NCBI RefSeq assembly: GCF_031199965.1 | Contig: NZ_CP133605.1 | Location: 4,752,501 to 4,816,500, forward strand | From: Paenibacillus sp. D2_2 | Lineage (GTDB): Bacteria > Bacillota > Bacilli > Paenibacillales > Paenibacillaceae | Reading direction: 5' to 3' | Length of the DNA stretch: 64,000 nt | Shown here: piece by piece, positions 36,070 to 44,757 of the stretch | Layout of the letters: each line of letters opens with the position of its first letter | Position numbering within the stretch: the stretch's first letter is position 1 | The notes under the pieces: model-generated | Seen by the model: only the letters and a program-made list of their open reading frames with translations | What the model was told of the DNA's origin: nothing | Database searches by the model: none | Made by a program: the position numbers and the translations under genes

Positions 36070-37023
36070 TTACCGTTTCCCGGAATCAAATGGTTCACCC
36101 GCAGCTTTTGGCGCGTTGGACGACTTCGAGAAGATAATCAAGGCGATCAGCGTCACCACGTAAGGGAAAATCTTCAGAATAACCGGCGGGAATACCGCCA
36201 GCGACGGAATAACTTGCGATACGTTAGCAACGGTACTCGCAAAGCCGAAGAAGAACGTTGCCAGTAAGATGCCAAGTGGCTTCCACTGACCAAAGATGAG
36301 CGAAGCCAAGGCAAGGAAACCGAGTCCTGCTACATTCCCCGTAAATTCTCCGGAGTAAGTCAACAGAATAATCGCGCCACCCAGACCGGAGAATGCCCCG
36401 GAAATCATGACCCCGATATAACGTACTTTTCTTACGCGGATACCGGCTGCTTCAGCTGCATGTGGATGCTCGCCACAAGAGCGGAGACGCAAGCCAAATG
36501 GCGTTCTATACAACAAAAATGCACTGAACAAGAGAATTGCTATGACCAACAATGTCGTCGCGTACATTTTTGTGAAAAACAAGTCCCCGATAATCGGAAT
36601 CTTGGATAGCAAAGGGAAATCAAATGGCCTGAAGCCTTGTGTGATCCGAATATTTCCGCTACCGGTAATGTTGCGCGCCAAGAAGATGGTTATTGCGCCA
36701 GCAATCATATTGATCGCTGTACCACTAATGATCTGGTTGGCACTTAGATTGATACTTGCGAATGCGTGCAGCAGAGAGAACAGGGCGCTTGCAACCGCCG
36801 CAGCCAGTAATCCCACCCACAGGACCCACCACGAGCCTAAATAATGTTCCTGAAGTTTTGATACCACAAAGGCACCGATAAAGGAACCGAAAATCATTAA
36901 CCCGTCGAGACCGATATTCACGACCCCGCTTCGTTCACTAAACAATGCTCCTAAGGCGGTAATCAAAAGCGGGATAGTGAACACGATAGCATACGGAAAA
37001 ATCTGTTCAAGCGTTGTCCACAT
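36070..37023 (-). CDS. nupQ: Nucleoside ABC transporter permease NupQ-like
   Basis: The 317-residue permease has eight or so membrane helices and the family hallmark ALFSERSGVVNIGLDGLMIFGSF near the N-terminus. The cytosolic coupling loop follows as LRSCGEHPHAAEAAGIRV. It matches the BPD_transp_2 permeases of basic-membrane-protein type importers. In Bacillus, NupNOPQ takes up guanosine and other nucleosides. ATG 37023 is taken; the start overlaps the nupP 3' end by 17 bases. Last gene of the nupOPQ run, followed by a terminator. Confidence 0.88.
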   Translation of the reverse strand: MWTTLEQIFPYAIVFTIPLLITALGALFSERSGVVNIGLDGLMIFGSFIGAFVVSKLQEHYLGSWWVLWVGLLAAAVASALFSLLHAFASINLSANQIISGTAINMIAGAITIFLARNITGSGNIRITQGFRPFDFPLLSKIPIIGDLFFTKMYATTLLVIAILLFSAFLLYRTPFGLRLRSCGEHPHAAEAAGIRVRKVRYIGVMISGAFSGLGGAIILLTYSGEFTGNVAGLGFLALASLIFGQWKPLGILLATFFFGFASTVANVSQVIPSLAVFPPVILKIFPYVVTLIALIIFSKSSNAPKAAGEPFDSGKR

Positions 37024-38083
37024 GGTCTTTAACCCCCTGCTTTTTATTTGCCGTACGACGCACAATTAGCTTACGGATGAGACGCTCAATCAGAATACTT
37101 GTCGCCGCAAAATAAATGATGATAGCGATAATAGAATCGGCGATCTCCGGCGGGATTTCGGTCATGGCGTTCATGAACCCTCTGCCAGAATATAACAAGC
37201 CGAAGAACAAAGCTGACAAGAATACACCTAACGGCGCATTTGCACCGAGCAGCGAGACGGCGATACCATCAAAGCCCTGGCTTGGCAAAATACCGATCTC
37301 CATGCTGGACGCATTCCCCGTATATTGGGCCACGCCCGCCAAACCAGCAATACCACCGGAAATGAACATAGACAGAACAATACTACGTTTTACGGCAATG
37401 CCTGCATATTCTGCCGCATGACGGTTGAAACCGACCGCCTTCAGCTCATAACCGAGCGTCGTCTTGTTAATCAGGAAGGCAACGACCAACACGGCGATAA
37501 CCGCGATAAAGAAGCCCAAATTGATGTAGGAGCCCTGAAACATATCGCTCAGCCACTGCTGATGCAGCATGGCCCCTGAAGGCAGCTGACGAGACTCAGT
37601 CTCCAGGCTTGTCCCTTTGAAATAAGCAGGAATGATATAATACACTGTCCAATAGGCAATCCAGTTCATCATGATTGTTGACACGACCTCATGCACGTTA
37701 AACCTGGCCTTCAAAAAGCCCGGGATGACTGCCCATAGAGCACCACCAACAAATCCGATAAGCACCATTAGAGGGATGAGAATCACGCTTGGCAAGTCCA
37801 GCGAGAGACCTACGGCCGTCGCACAGAAGCCTCCGAAGAGCATTTGCCCGGCTGCCCCGATATTAAATAAGCCCGTACGAAACGCAAACGCAACCGACAG
37901 TCCCGTCAGAATGAGCGGAGTTGCTGTAGCAAGCGTATTGCCGATCCTTTCCGGATTCTTGAGTCCGCCCTGGATCAGATACATATATCCTTCTATCGGA
38001 TTATGTCCTGTCAACAACATAAGCAATGCCCCTGCGATGAGTCCGAACAGAACGGCTAGCAACGATTTTACGCTGTTATTCAT
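37007..38083 (-). CDS. nupP: Nucleoside ABC transporter permease NupP-like
   Basis: The 358-residue permease starts with an N-terminal helix (LLAVLFGLIAGALLMLLTG) and has TPLILTGLSVAFAFRTGLFNIGAAGQM plus the coupling loop LKAVGFNRHAAEYAGIAV, equivalent to that of NupQ. A periplasm-facing domain containing FKGTSLETESRQLP is present. Together with NupQ it forms the heteromeric channel. It overlaps the ATPase gene by eight bases and nupQ by 17, so translation is probably coupled. Confidence 0.88.
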   Translation of the reverse strand: MNNSVKSLLAVLFGLIAGALLMLLTGHNPIEGYMYLIQGGLKNPERIGNTLATATPLILTGLSVAFAFRTGLFNIGAAGQMLFGGFCATAVGLSLDLPSVILIPLMVLIGFVGGALWAVIPGFLKARFNVHEVVSTIMMNWIAYWTVYYIIPAYFKGTSLETESRQLPSGAMLHQQWLSDMFQGSYINLGFFIAVIAVLVVAFLINKTTLGYELKAVGFNRHAAEYAGIAVKRSIVLSMFISGGIAGLAGVAQYTGNASSMEIGILPSQGFDGIAVSLLGANAPLGVFLSALFFGLLYSGRGFMNAMTEIPPEIADSIIAIIIYFAATSILIERLIRKLIVRRTANKKQGVKDHVDNA

Positions 38084-39608
38084 GCGATGCTTCCTCCTTC
38101 TGATACCCGGCCATCATCAATCCAAGCTCTCTTTCATTCGTCTCAGAGGCTTTGACGATCCCTACCAACTCGCCATTGTTCACCACCGCGATGCGGTCTG
38201 ACAAATTCATTATTTCATCCAATTCAAGCGACACGAGCAGAACAGCCTTGCCCTTATCCCGTTGTTCGATCAGACGCTTGTGAATATATTCAATCGAACC
38301 CACATCGAGTCCCCGAGTTGGCTGAACCGCGATCAGAAGATCAGGGTCACGCTCCACTTCACGACCGATAATCGCCTTCTGCTGGTTACCACCAGACATC
38401 GAGCGGACAATGGAACGTCCACCGGTTCCCGACCGTACATCAAAGCTCTGTATGATATGCTCAGCATGCTTGCTGATCGCCGCAGGCTGGAGCAGACCTT
38501 TCTTAGAATACGGCTGCCGGTTGTAAACCTCGAGAATCAGATTCTCTTCGATCGTGTAGTCAAGCACAAGTCCCCGTTTCTGACGGTCCTCGGGAATGTG
38601 GCCGATCCCGCTGTCATTACGCTGGCGTATAGACAGGTTGTTCAAGACCTTTCCATCCAAGTTAATCGTTCCGCCCTCTGTTGGGCGGAGACCCGTAATG
38701 GCTTCTATAAGCTCGGATTGCCCGTTTCCATCCACCCCAGCGATACCTAATATCTCACCGGCATGGACATTCAGACTAAAGGATTTAACCGCATCGATTT
38801 TTTTGCTGTTCTTGACCGTTAACGACTGAATCTCAAGCACGGCCCTACCTGGAACGCTTTCCTGCTTGTCCACCTTGAAGGAGACACTGCGCCCTACCAT
38901 CATTTCGGCCATCTCTTCACGACTGGTATCGACCACATCCACGGTTCCAATCGTTTTGCCGCGGCGGATGACGGTGCAGCGATCTGCCACCGCTTTGATC
39001 TCTTTCAACTTATGAGTAATTAGAATAATGGACTTACCTTCGTTCACCAAGTTTCTCATAATATCTTGAAGATCGCTGATCTCCTGCGGAGTTAACACGG
39101 CAGTTGGCTCATCGAAGATAAGCACTTCTGCGTCGCGGTACAACATCTTTAGAATCTCAACCCTCTGTTGCATTCCTACCGAAATATCCTCGATTTTAGC
39201 ATAAGGATCCACGTTAAGGCCGTATTTCTTAGACAGTTCCTCTACCCGCTTGGCAGCGGTCCTTACATCCAGACCAAAACCGAATTTTCGCGTCTCACTA
39301 CCCAGAATGATATTCTCGGTAACGGTAAAAGGCTCAACCAGCTTAAAATGCTGATGCACCATTCCTATGCCAAGCTTATTCGCCACATTTGGATTCGAAA
39401 TTCGAACTTCCTGGCCGTTCACCTTGATCGTTCCACGCTCAGGCTGATACATACCGAACAGGATGCTCATTAGTGTCGATTTTCCTGCCCCGTTTTCACC
39501 AAGCAAGGCATGAATCTCACCCTTTTTCAGCCTGATCGTAATATCATCGTTGGCCACGATGCCCGGAAATTCCTTGCGGATGCCCACCATCTCGACAACA
39601 TAGTCCAT
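38076..39608 (-). CDS. nupO: Nucleoside ABC transporter ATPase NupO-like (two ABC domains)
   Basis: The 510-residue protein has two ABC domains. Domain 1 shows GENGAGKSTLMSILFGM, signature ISVGMQQRVEILKML and EVLIFDEPTAVLTPQE. Domain 2 has the degenerate Walker A VDGNGQSELIEAI and signature SMSGGNQQKAIIGRE with QPTRGLDVGS, as in sugar/nucleoside importers of the RbsA type. It energises NupPQ. It starts the nupOPQ unit, but is separated from nupN by 440 bases holding a long repeat copy and a perfect terminator. Confidence 0.9.
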   Translation of the reverse strand: MDYVVEMVGIRKEFPGIVANDDITIRLKKGEIHALLGENGAGKSTLMSILFGMYQPERGTIKVNGQEVRISNPNVANKLGIGMVHQHFKLVEPFTVTENIILGSETRKFGFGLDVRTAAKRVEELSKKYGLNVDPYAKIEDISVGMQQRVEILKMLYRDAEVLIFDEPTAVLTPQEISDLQDIMRNLVNEGKSIILITHKLKEIKAVADRCTVIRRGKTIGTVDVVDTSREEMAEMMVGRSVSFKVDKQESVPGRAVLEIQSLTVKNSKKIDAVKSFSLNVHAGEILGIAGVDGNGQSELIEAITGLRPTEGGTINLDGKVLNNLSIRQRNDSGIGHIPEDRQKRGLVLDYTIEENLILEVYNRQPYSKKGLLQPAAISKHAEHIIQSFDVRSGTGGRSIVRSMSGGNQQKAIIGREVERDPDLLIAVQPTRGLDVGSIEYIHKRLIEQRDKGKAVLLVSLELDEIMNLSDRIAVVNNGELVGIVKASETNERELGLMMAGYQKEEASHE

Positions 39609-39639
39609 GGTTTTGGGATCTCTCCTTCTTAATATAGTA

Positions 39640-39828
39640 ATAGAGGTTGTTCAAAAAGTCCGCTATTGATCACGAAGTGAATCAGGAAGCTATTCGACAT
39701 CGAATCTTGAATTCAGCCGGGCCTTCCGGTGCTCACGTACCAACTACGTACGCTCCGCTCCTCAGTCCCTAGCTTCATCCAACCTTCTCGATGCTAAAAA
39801 CCGTACTTTTTGAACACGCACTTATATA
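39640..39828 (+). repeat. Reference long copy of the dispersed repeat
   Basis: From TAGAGGTTGTTCAAAAAGTC to TTTTTGAACACGCACTTATA, 189 bases. The ends are imperfect inverted repeats (TTCAAAAAGT against ACTTTTTGAA, extended over about 28 bases). The left half ends GAATCTTGAATTCAG. The right half contains CTCACGTACCAACTACGTAC and CTAGCTTCATCCAACCTTCT. Confidence 0.88.
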
Positions 39829-39947
39829 TGAGTGTTTCAGAGGTTCACCAGAAAACAGCAATCGACGCACGAGAAACACGACATGTAGTCAATATGCTTA
39901 CGATATCAGGATGTTAAACTCATGCAGCCAGATTCCTTCTACTACCT

Positions 39948-39977
39948 TAAAAAGACGGAGCTAGCTCCGTCTTTTTA
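39948..39977. terminator. Perfect palindromic terminator between nupN and nupO
   Basis: AAAAAGACGGAGCT followed by AGCTCCGTCTTTTT. It would limit transcription from nupN into nupOPQ, a common way of making more binding protein than transporter. Confidence 0.85.
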
Positions 39978-40047
39978 AGTAAATGCCAATATCGCTACTT
40001 CCACGATTACGCCAAATATGTTAAATCTATGTGATCCGTGAGATCAA

Positions 40048-41151
40048 TTACTTGATCAAGTCGCCTTGCTCTCCGGCTACAGTAATTTCTCCGGACTTGA
40101 TTTTGCCAAATACTTCATCTACTTTTTTGATGATGTCATCGCTCAGATTCGGGTTCTTCTCAGGAAGACCTACACCATCGCTCTTAGCATCCAATGTAAG
40201 AGTTTGACCACCTGGGAACTTACCTTCAATTTCCGCCTTGATCATATCGTAAGCAGCTTGGTCAACCTTCTTAACAGCAGAAGTCAAAATAACCGACTTG
40301 TCTCCGTCATATACACCGTCTTGGTATTGGTCAGAGTCAACACCAACGATCCATACGTCGGAACCGTTTTGAACGCGGGTCTTCGTTTCATTAATTGCAC
40401 CTACACCTACGCCACCTGCAGCTGCGAAAATTACGTTTACGCCGCGGTCGTACATCTGTGCAGCAAGTTGGCTTCCTGCCGCAGCGTTATCAAAGGAACC
40501 TTGATATACTACGTTATCTTTGTTAATCACAAGATTCGTCCCAAGGTTCTCATTTGCATACTTCACACCTTGCTGGAATCCCCAGTTGAACTTCTGTACC
40601 GGAGGAATTTCCATGCCGCCGATAAAGCCTGCTTGACCGTCCTTCACGTGTAGAGCCGCAGCTACACCAGCCAGGAATCCGGCTTCATGCTCCGCGAAGA
40701 AAATGGAAACAGTGTTTTCTTTTACAACTGGCTCTGCGTTCGGCGATCCGTCATTTGGCGTTCCGTCAATAATGACGAATTTAGCATCTTTATACTTATC
40801 TTGCGCTTTAAAAATGGAAGTCTCAAACTTGAAACCAGGTGTTACGATGAACTTGTAACCAGCATCATACAGGTTACCTACTTCTTTGGTATAATCGGCT
40901 TCCGTCGTGCCTGCTGGCTTCAGGTATTTATAATCCATCTTAAAGTCCTTGTTGGCCTTCACGATGCCTTCATAAGTACCTTGGTTAAACGACTTATCAT
41001 CGATTGTACCTGAGTCTGTAACCATACCGACCTTGAAGTTCGCTTTAGGCGTGTCCCCGCCTGCGCCGTTAGATGTTGATTTACTTCCGCATCCCGCCAG
41101 CATAGTAATAGATAATGCCAAACTGACTAAAGTAATGACCCCTTTTTTCAT
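40048..41151 (-). CDS. nupN: BMP-family nucleoside-binding lipoprotein NupN-like
   Basis: The 367-residue precursor has a signal peptide and lipobox LAGC at about residue 19, so the mature protein is lipid-anchored outside the membrane. The BMP fold follows: FKVGMVTDSGTIDDKSFNQG, then FVIIDGTPNDGSPN, EAGFLAGVAAAL and VDSDQYQDGVYDG. This is the purine-nucleoside-binding class that includes PnrA and BmpA. ATG 41151 follows AGGAGGG. It supplies substrate to NupOPQ. Confidence 0.9.
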   Translation of the reverse strand: MKKGVITLVSLALSITMLAGCGSKSTSNGAGGDTPKANFKVGMVTDSGTIDDKSFNQGTYEGIVKANKDFKMDYKYLKPAGTTEADYTKEVGNLYDAGYKFIVTPGFKFETSIFKAQDKYKDAKFVIIDGTPNDGSPNAEPVVKENTVSIFFAEHEAGFLAGVAAALHVKDGQAGFIGGMEIPPVQKFNWGFQQGVKYANENLGTNLVINKDNVVYQGSFDNAAAGSQLAAQMYDRGVNVIFAAAGGVGVGAINETKTRVQNGSDVWIVGVDSDQYQDGVYDGDKSVILTSAVKKVDQAAYDMIKAEIEGKFPGGQTLTLDAKSDGVGLPEKNPNLSDDIIKKVDEVFGKIKSGEITVAGEQGDLIK

Positions 41152-41207
41152 TAAGGATAACCCTCCTGTGAATGTATGCACGAATCATAGATTCGTACTC
41201 TATTTAC

Positions 41208-41236
41208 AATATATTAATAAAGTAACCCGTTTTCAA
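41208..41236 (-). promoter_or_regulatory. Probable sigma-A promoter of nupN
   Basis: On the minus strand TTGAAA (41236-41231), 17 bases, TATATT (41213-41208), 57 bases before the ATG. No purine riboswitch was seen in the leader. The remainder of 41237-41423 shows nothing else recognisable apart from AT-rich sequence that could hold a CodY-type site. Confidence 0.6.
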
Positions 41237-41423
41237 CATATATTTGGGCCGTTCTATCAAACTGCATCAATACCGCGGTAAATCAATCAAGTTGTTATGA
41301 ATTGTTATCAATAGAAATTATGTAAAAAAACCAATGAACGAATGCTCACAATATTTATATTACCAATCCATTTAGAAGGCTTGGGATTAGCGGTTGCTTA
41401 AGGTAAAATAATTAATAAATCGT

Positions 41424-41460
41424 GAGAATTCAAAAAGTCAGATTTTGAATTACCTCTGAA
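41424..41460 (+). repeat. Possible short remnant of the dispersed repeat
   Basis: GAGAATTCAAAAAGTCAG followed by ATTTTGAATTACCTCTG: both termini appear to be fused in about 37 bases. It is also a possible hairpin upstream of cvfC. Confidence 0.35.
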
Positions 41461-41478
41461 GGGAGATGTGTACAAATT

Positions 41479-42612
41479 ATGAAAATTGTATTTATCGAAC
41501 CGACTCCTAGCCCTAACTCGATGAAGCTTCATCTGGACGAGACATTAGAGCCGGGCATTCGTAGAACATACACGTTAGACAATGAACGCTCCGCCCCAAC
41601 CTGGATCAGACAAATGCTGAGCATTCCCGGTGTGAAGAGCGTCTTTCATACGGCGGATTTCGTAGCATTGGATCGCAAGGGCAGCGCAGACTGGGCTGCG
41701 ATTCTAGCAGCGGTACAGGAGCAATTCGGCTTAGATCATGTGGAATCCGCTTGGAATCCTGAGGACGGCGAAGCTCACAGCTTCGGCGAGGCGCAGGTAT
41801 TCGTACAGTTCTTCCGCGGTATACCGATGCAGATCCGTGTTAAATCTGGCAATATGGAGGAGCGTATTGGCCTATCCGACCGCTTCGTTGCAGCCGTAAC
41901 CGAGGTTGCCAGTGCCACATTGATCAAGGAGCGCAAGTTGGTCGACTATGGTGTACGCTATGGCGAACTGGCTGAGATCGCCCGCGAAGTAGAGCAAGAG
42001 CTTGAAGCGGCTTATCCGGCTGAACGATTGCAAGAAATCGTGAGTCAGGCGATCGCCCACGGCCAAAAAGAGGTAGAATTCGTCGAGCACCGTCGCGTGC
42101 TCAGCTTGGCTGAGGTAGAGAAGCAAATGCAAGATAGTGATTGGCATGTGCGATATTCCGGACTTGAAGCACTGCAACAGCCTGGGCCGGAGGCGATGAC
42201 GTTGGTTGCAGAAGCACTGCGTGACAAGCAAATGCAGATTCGCCGACTAGCGGTCGTCTACCTTGGCGACATCCGTACGCCGGAAGCGATGGAGCTGCTC
42301 TACGAGGCGCTGCGCGATTCTTCCGCTGCCGTTCGACGTACAGCAGGCGACACACTATCCGACATTGGCGATCCTGCTGCGACAGGGCCGATGCTCGAAG
42401 CGCTGCAGGACAAGAGCAAGCTTGTCCGCTGGCGGGCGGCACGCTTCCTGTACGAAGCTGGCACCGACGATGCGCTTGAAGCATTGCGCGCCGCAGCGGG
42501 CGATCCTGAATTTGAGGTCGGCCTCCAGGCCAGAATGGCCGTGGAACGAATCGAATCTGGAGAGCAGGCTGCCGGCACCGTCTGGCAGCAAATGGCGAAG
42601 CGCGAGCGCTAA
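41479..42612 (+). CDS. cvfC: CvfC-like virulence-factor-type protein (Nfu-N plus HEAT repeats)
   Basis: The 377-residue protein begins KIVFIEPTPSPNSMKLHLDE with IPGVKSVFHTADFVALDRKG, an Nfu/NifU N-terminal-like fold. It ends in five to six HEAT-type helical repeats (SDWHVRYSGLEALQQPG; DSSAAVRRTAGDTLSDIGDP; DKSKLVRWRAARFLYEAG). This matches the conserved virulence factor C family first named in Staphylococcus, whose activity is unknown. The start is ATG 41479, with AAGGGAGATG upstream. It is a single plus-strand gene, followed by an inverted long copy of the repeat and no clear terminator. Confidence 0.85.
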   Translation: MKIVFIEPTPSPNSMKLHLDETLEPGIRRTYTLDNERSAPTWIRQMLSIPGVKSVFHTADFVALDRKGSADWAAILAAVQEQFGLDHVESAWNPEDGEAHSFGEAQVFVQFFRGIPMQIRVKSGNMEERIGLSDRFVAAVTEVASATLIKERKLVDYGVRYGELAEIAREVEQELEAAYPAERLQEIVSQAIAHGQKEVEFVEHRRVLSLAEVEKQMQDSDWHVRYSGLEALQQPGPEAMTLVAEALRDKQMQIRRLAVVYLGDIRTPEAMELLYEALRDSSAAVRRTAGDTLSDIGDPAATGPMLEALQDKSKLVRWRAARFLYEAGTDDALEALRAAAGDPEFEVGLQARMAVERIESGEQAAGTVWQQMAKRER

Positions 42613-42681
42613 AGATAGTTAATTTTTAGTGGTTGCCCTGCCGGATGGCATACGATATACTTGCTAATGTTATAAGGCAAC

Positions 42682-42862
42682 TTATAATCCAAGTTCAAAA
42701 ATCCAGTTTTCAGCACCGAGAAGGTTGGATAAAGCTAGGGACTGAGGAGCGGAGCATACGTAGTTTGTATGTGAGCACCGGAAGGCTCGGCTGAATTCAA
42801 GATTCAATGTCGAATAACTTCATGTTTCACTTCGTGATCAAAAGTGGACTTTTTGAACATCA
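42682..42862 (-). repeat. Long copy of the dispersed repeat, inverted orientation
   Basis: From AACTTATAATCCAAGTTC, through TTCAGCACCGAGAAGGTTGG and GAATTCAAGATTCAATGTCG, to GTGGACTTTTTGAACATC, the reverse of the 39640 copy. Confidence 0.85.
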
Positions 42863-42915
42863 TCTAAATTAAATATTTTAACCTCATCATTACAGGTGAG
42901 GTAGAGGTCGCAACT

Positions 42916-43080
42916 GTGAAGAGTATACCGGAGGAGGCGTATGAAGCCGCCTATGAATCTGGAAGAAAGGCACTGTTGCCGAAGCGTTCAATCAGCTTCA
43001 ATCCGATTGAGCCGCTGGGGCTGTCGTCGAAAGAGACAGAACTGTCACAATTTCTTATACCATGTGAGAAATTGTGTTGA
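42916..43080 (+). CDS. Small ORF or 3' remnant of a larger gene
   Basis: A GTG preceded by AGAGG opens a 54-codon frame with protein-like composition (IPEEAYEAAYESGRKALL, PKRSISFNPIEPLGLSSKE). The frame is actually open further upstream to within about 10 bases of the repeat copy at 42682 (FNLIITGEVEVA). It may therefore be the 3' end of a gene truncated by the repeat rather than a complete gene. A terminator follows at 43138. The family is not recognised. Confidence 0.35.
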   Translation: MKSIPEEAYEAAYESGRKALLPKRSISFNPIEPLGLSSKETELSQFLIPCEKLC

Positions 43081-43137
43081 GCTATCTTCATGAAGGAATG
43101 GTGCGGAAATTACGTGTATGTATTACATGTCCATAAC

Positions 43138-43178
43138 AGGACCGCGGATATTCTTCCGTGGTCCTTTTCTATTTTTTC
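43138..43178 (+). terminator. Terminator upstream of the lysP-like gene
   Basis: AGGACCGCGG pairs with CCGTGGTCCT, followed by TTTCTATTTTTT. Confidence 0.75.
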
Positions 43179-43198
43179 AATAGCTGCGGCCTCTGAGA

Positions 43199-43231
43199 GT
43201 GGGTTCATAAAGAAGAAGTTTCTTTGAACCC
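43199..43231 (+). other. Leader hairpin before the lysP-like gene
   Basis: GGGTTCATAAAGAA, loop GAAG, TTTCTTTGAACCC forms a long stem with one mismatch and no T run, 50 bases before the ATG. It is too short to be a lysine riboswitch. A protein-binding or RNA-stability role is possible. Confidence 0.4.
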
Positions 43232-43281
43232 GAATGTAAAACACCGTTTTATGGAACATTCATCTTAAGGAGTGCTGTTCA

Positions 43282-44754
43282 ATGAGTAATCAACATCACG
43301 AGACGAACTCATCGTCTCTAAAACCGGGACTCAAAGCCAGACATATGACAATGATCGCCCTTGGCGGCTCAATCGGAACGGGCCTATTCCTCGCCAGCGG
43401 CGGCGCAATTGCCTCCGCTGGTCCCGGCGGGGCACTGCTGGCCTATGCAGCAGTCGGCATCATGGTCTATTTTCTCATGACGAGCCTTGGAGAACTGGCT
43501 ACTTATATACCGGACTCCGGGTCTTTCGAGACCTATGCCTCCCGCTTTGTTGACCCGTCGCTCGGTTTCGCAATGGGCTGGAACTTCTGGTACAACTGGG
43601 CGATTACCATCGCGGCCGAGTTGTCCGCAGCCACACTTATCATGAAATATTGGTTCCCAGACAGCTCCTCTTTTCTCTGGAGCTTCCTATTCCTAGCCCT
43701 GATCTTCGGGCTGAACGTATTGTCTGTTAAAGGCTACGGGGAGTCGGAATATTGGTTCGCCATCATTAAGATCGTCGTCGTCATCGTGTTCCTAATCGTA
43801 GGTGTCGCCATGATCTTTGGCATACTAGGTGGCGAAGCTGTCGGCTTCAAGAACTTCACGATCGGGGATGCGCCATTCCACGGCGGGTTCTTTACCTTCC
43901 TTGGCGTATTTATGGCCGCAGGCTTCTCCTTCCAAGGCACCGAGATGATTGGGGTCGCCGCTGGAGAGAGTCATAACCCGCGAGAGCATGTCCCACGGGC
44001 GATTCGTCAAGTATTCTGGCGTATCCTGCTGTTCTATATTTTTGCAATCCTTGTGATCGGACTCTTGATTCCATACACAAGTCCGAACCTGCTCAAGAGT
44101 GGGATCGACAGTATCGGCGTCAGTCCATTCACTCTAGTCTTCGAACGGGCAGGTCTGGCCTTCGCCGCTTCTGCGATGAATGCGGTAATCTTAACTTCGG
44201 TGCTATCTGCCGGCAACTCGGGAATGTACGCCTCTTCGCGGGTCCTCTATTCCCTGGCCAAGCGTGGCAAAGCTCCTCAATTCCTAGGCAAGCTGAACCG
44301 CCACGGCATACCGATGAATGCTCTCTTGCTGACAACAGCGGTCGGCATGATCGCTTTCCTAGCTTCGCTCTTCGGCGATGGTGTCGTCTACACCTGGCTG
44401 CTGAACGCATCCGGAATGTGCGGATTCATCACTTGGCTTGGCATCGCCATAAGCCATTATCGGTTCCGCCGTGCCTTCATCGCTCAAGGTCATGATCTGA
44501 ATGAACTGCCGTATAGAGCAAAATGGTTCCCATTCGGCCCGGTCTTTGCCTTCATTCTGTGTCTGGTTGTTATTCTCGGACAGAGCATGTCCCTAATCAC
44601 GGAGCACGGATTCGATTGGCAAGGGATAATCGCCGCTTATATTACGATCCCTGTCTTCCTGATCGTCTGGCTGAGCTATAAATGGAAGCATCACATCAAG
44701 CTTATCCCACTCAAGGAATGTGATCTCTCCTCTCCTACTCGCGGTAAGCAGTAA
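43282..44754 (+). CDS. lysP: Amino acid permease, LysP-like (APC superfamily)
   Basis: The 490-residue protein has twelve membrane helices. It starts KARHMTMIALGGSIGTGLFLASGGAI, the GSIGTG substrate motif of the amino-acid permease family, and contains EYWFAIIKIVVVIVFLIVG and FSFQGTEMIGVAAGES. The latter matches lysine-specific permeases (LysP, YvsH) more than proline or aromatic ones, though I cannot exclude other basic amino acids. It is probably a proton-coupled importer in the cell membrane. TAAGGAG lies nine bases before the ATG. It converges with the transglutaminase gene; only three bases separate the two stops. Confidence 0.85.
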   Translation: MSNQHHETNSSSLKPGLKARHMTMIALGGSIGTGLFLASGGAIASAGPGGALLAYAAVGIMVYFLMTSLGELATYIPDSGSFETYASRFVDPSLGFAMGWNFWYNWAITIAAELSAATLIMKYWFPDSSSFLWSFLFLALIFGLNVLSVKGYGESEYWFAIIKIVVVIVFLIVGVAMIFGILGGEAVGFKNFTIGDAPFHGGFFTFLGVFMAAGFSFQGTEMIGVAAGESHNPREHVPRAIRQVFWRILLFYIFAILVIGLLIPYTSPNLLKSGIDSIGVSPFTLVFERAGLAFAASAMNAVILTSVLSAGNSGMYASSRVLYSLAKRGKAPQFLGKLNRHGIPMNALLLTTAVGMIAFLASLFGDGVVYTWLLNASGMCGFITWLGIAISHYRFRRAFIAQGHDLNELPYRAKWFPFGPVFAFILCLVVILGQSMSLITEHGFDWQGIIAAYITIPVFLIVWLSYKWKHHIKLIPLKECDLSSPTRGKQ

Positions 44755-44757
44755 GAG

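Noticed and set aside
41182..41423. Possible purine riboswitch upstream of nupN
   Set aside because: None of the conserved purine-aptamer core strings could be found on the minus strand; only a sigma-A-like promoter and AT-rich sequence are visible.
43181..43281. Lysine riboswitch upstream of lysP
   Set aside because: The leader is about 100 bases, far less than the lysine aptamer needs, and shows a single hairpin only.
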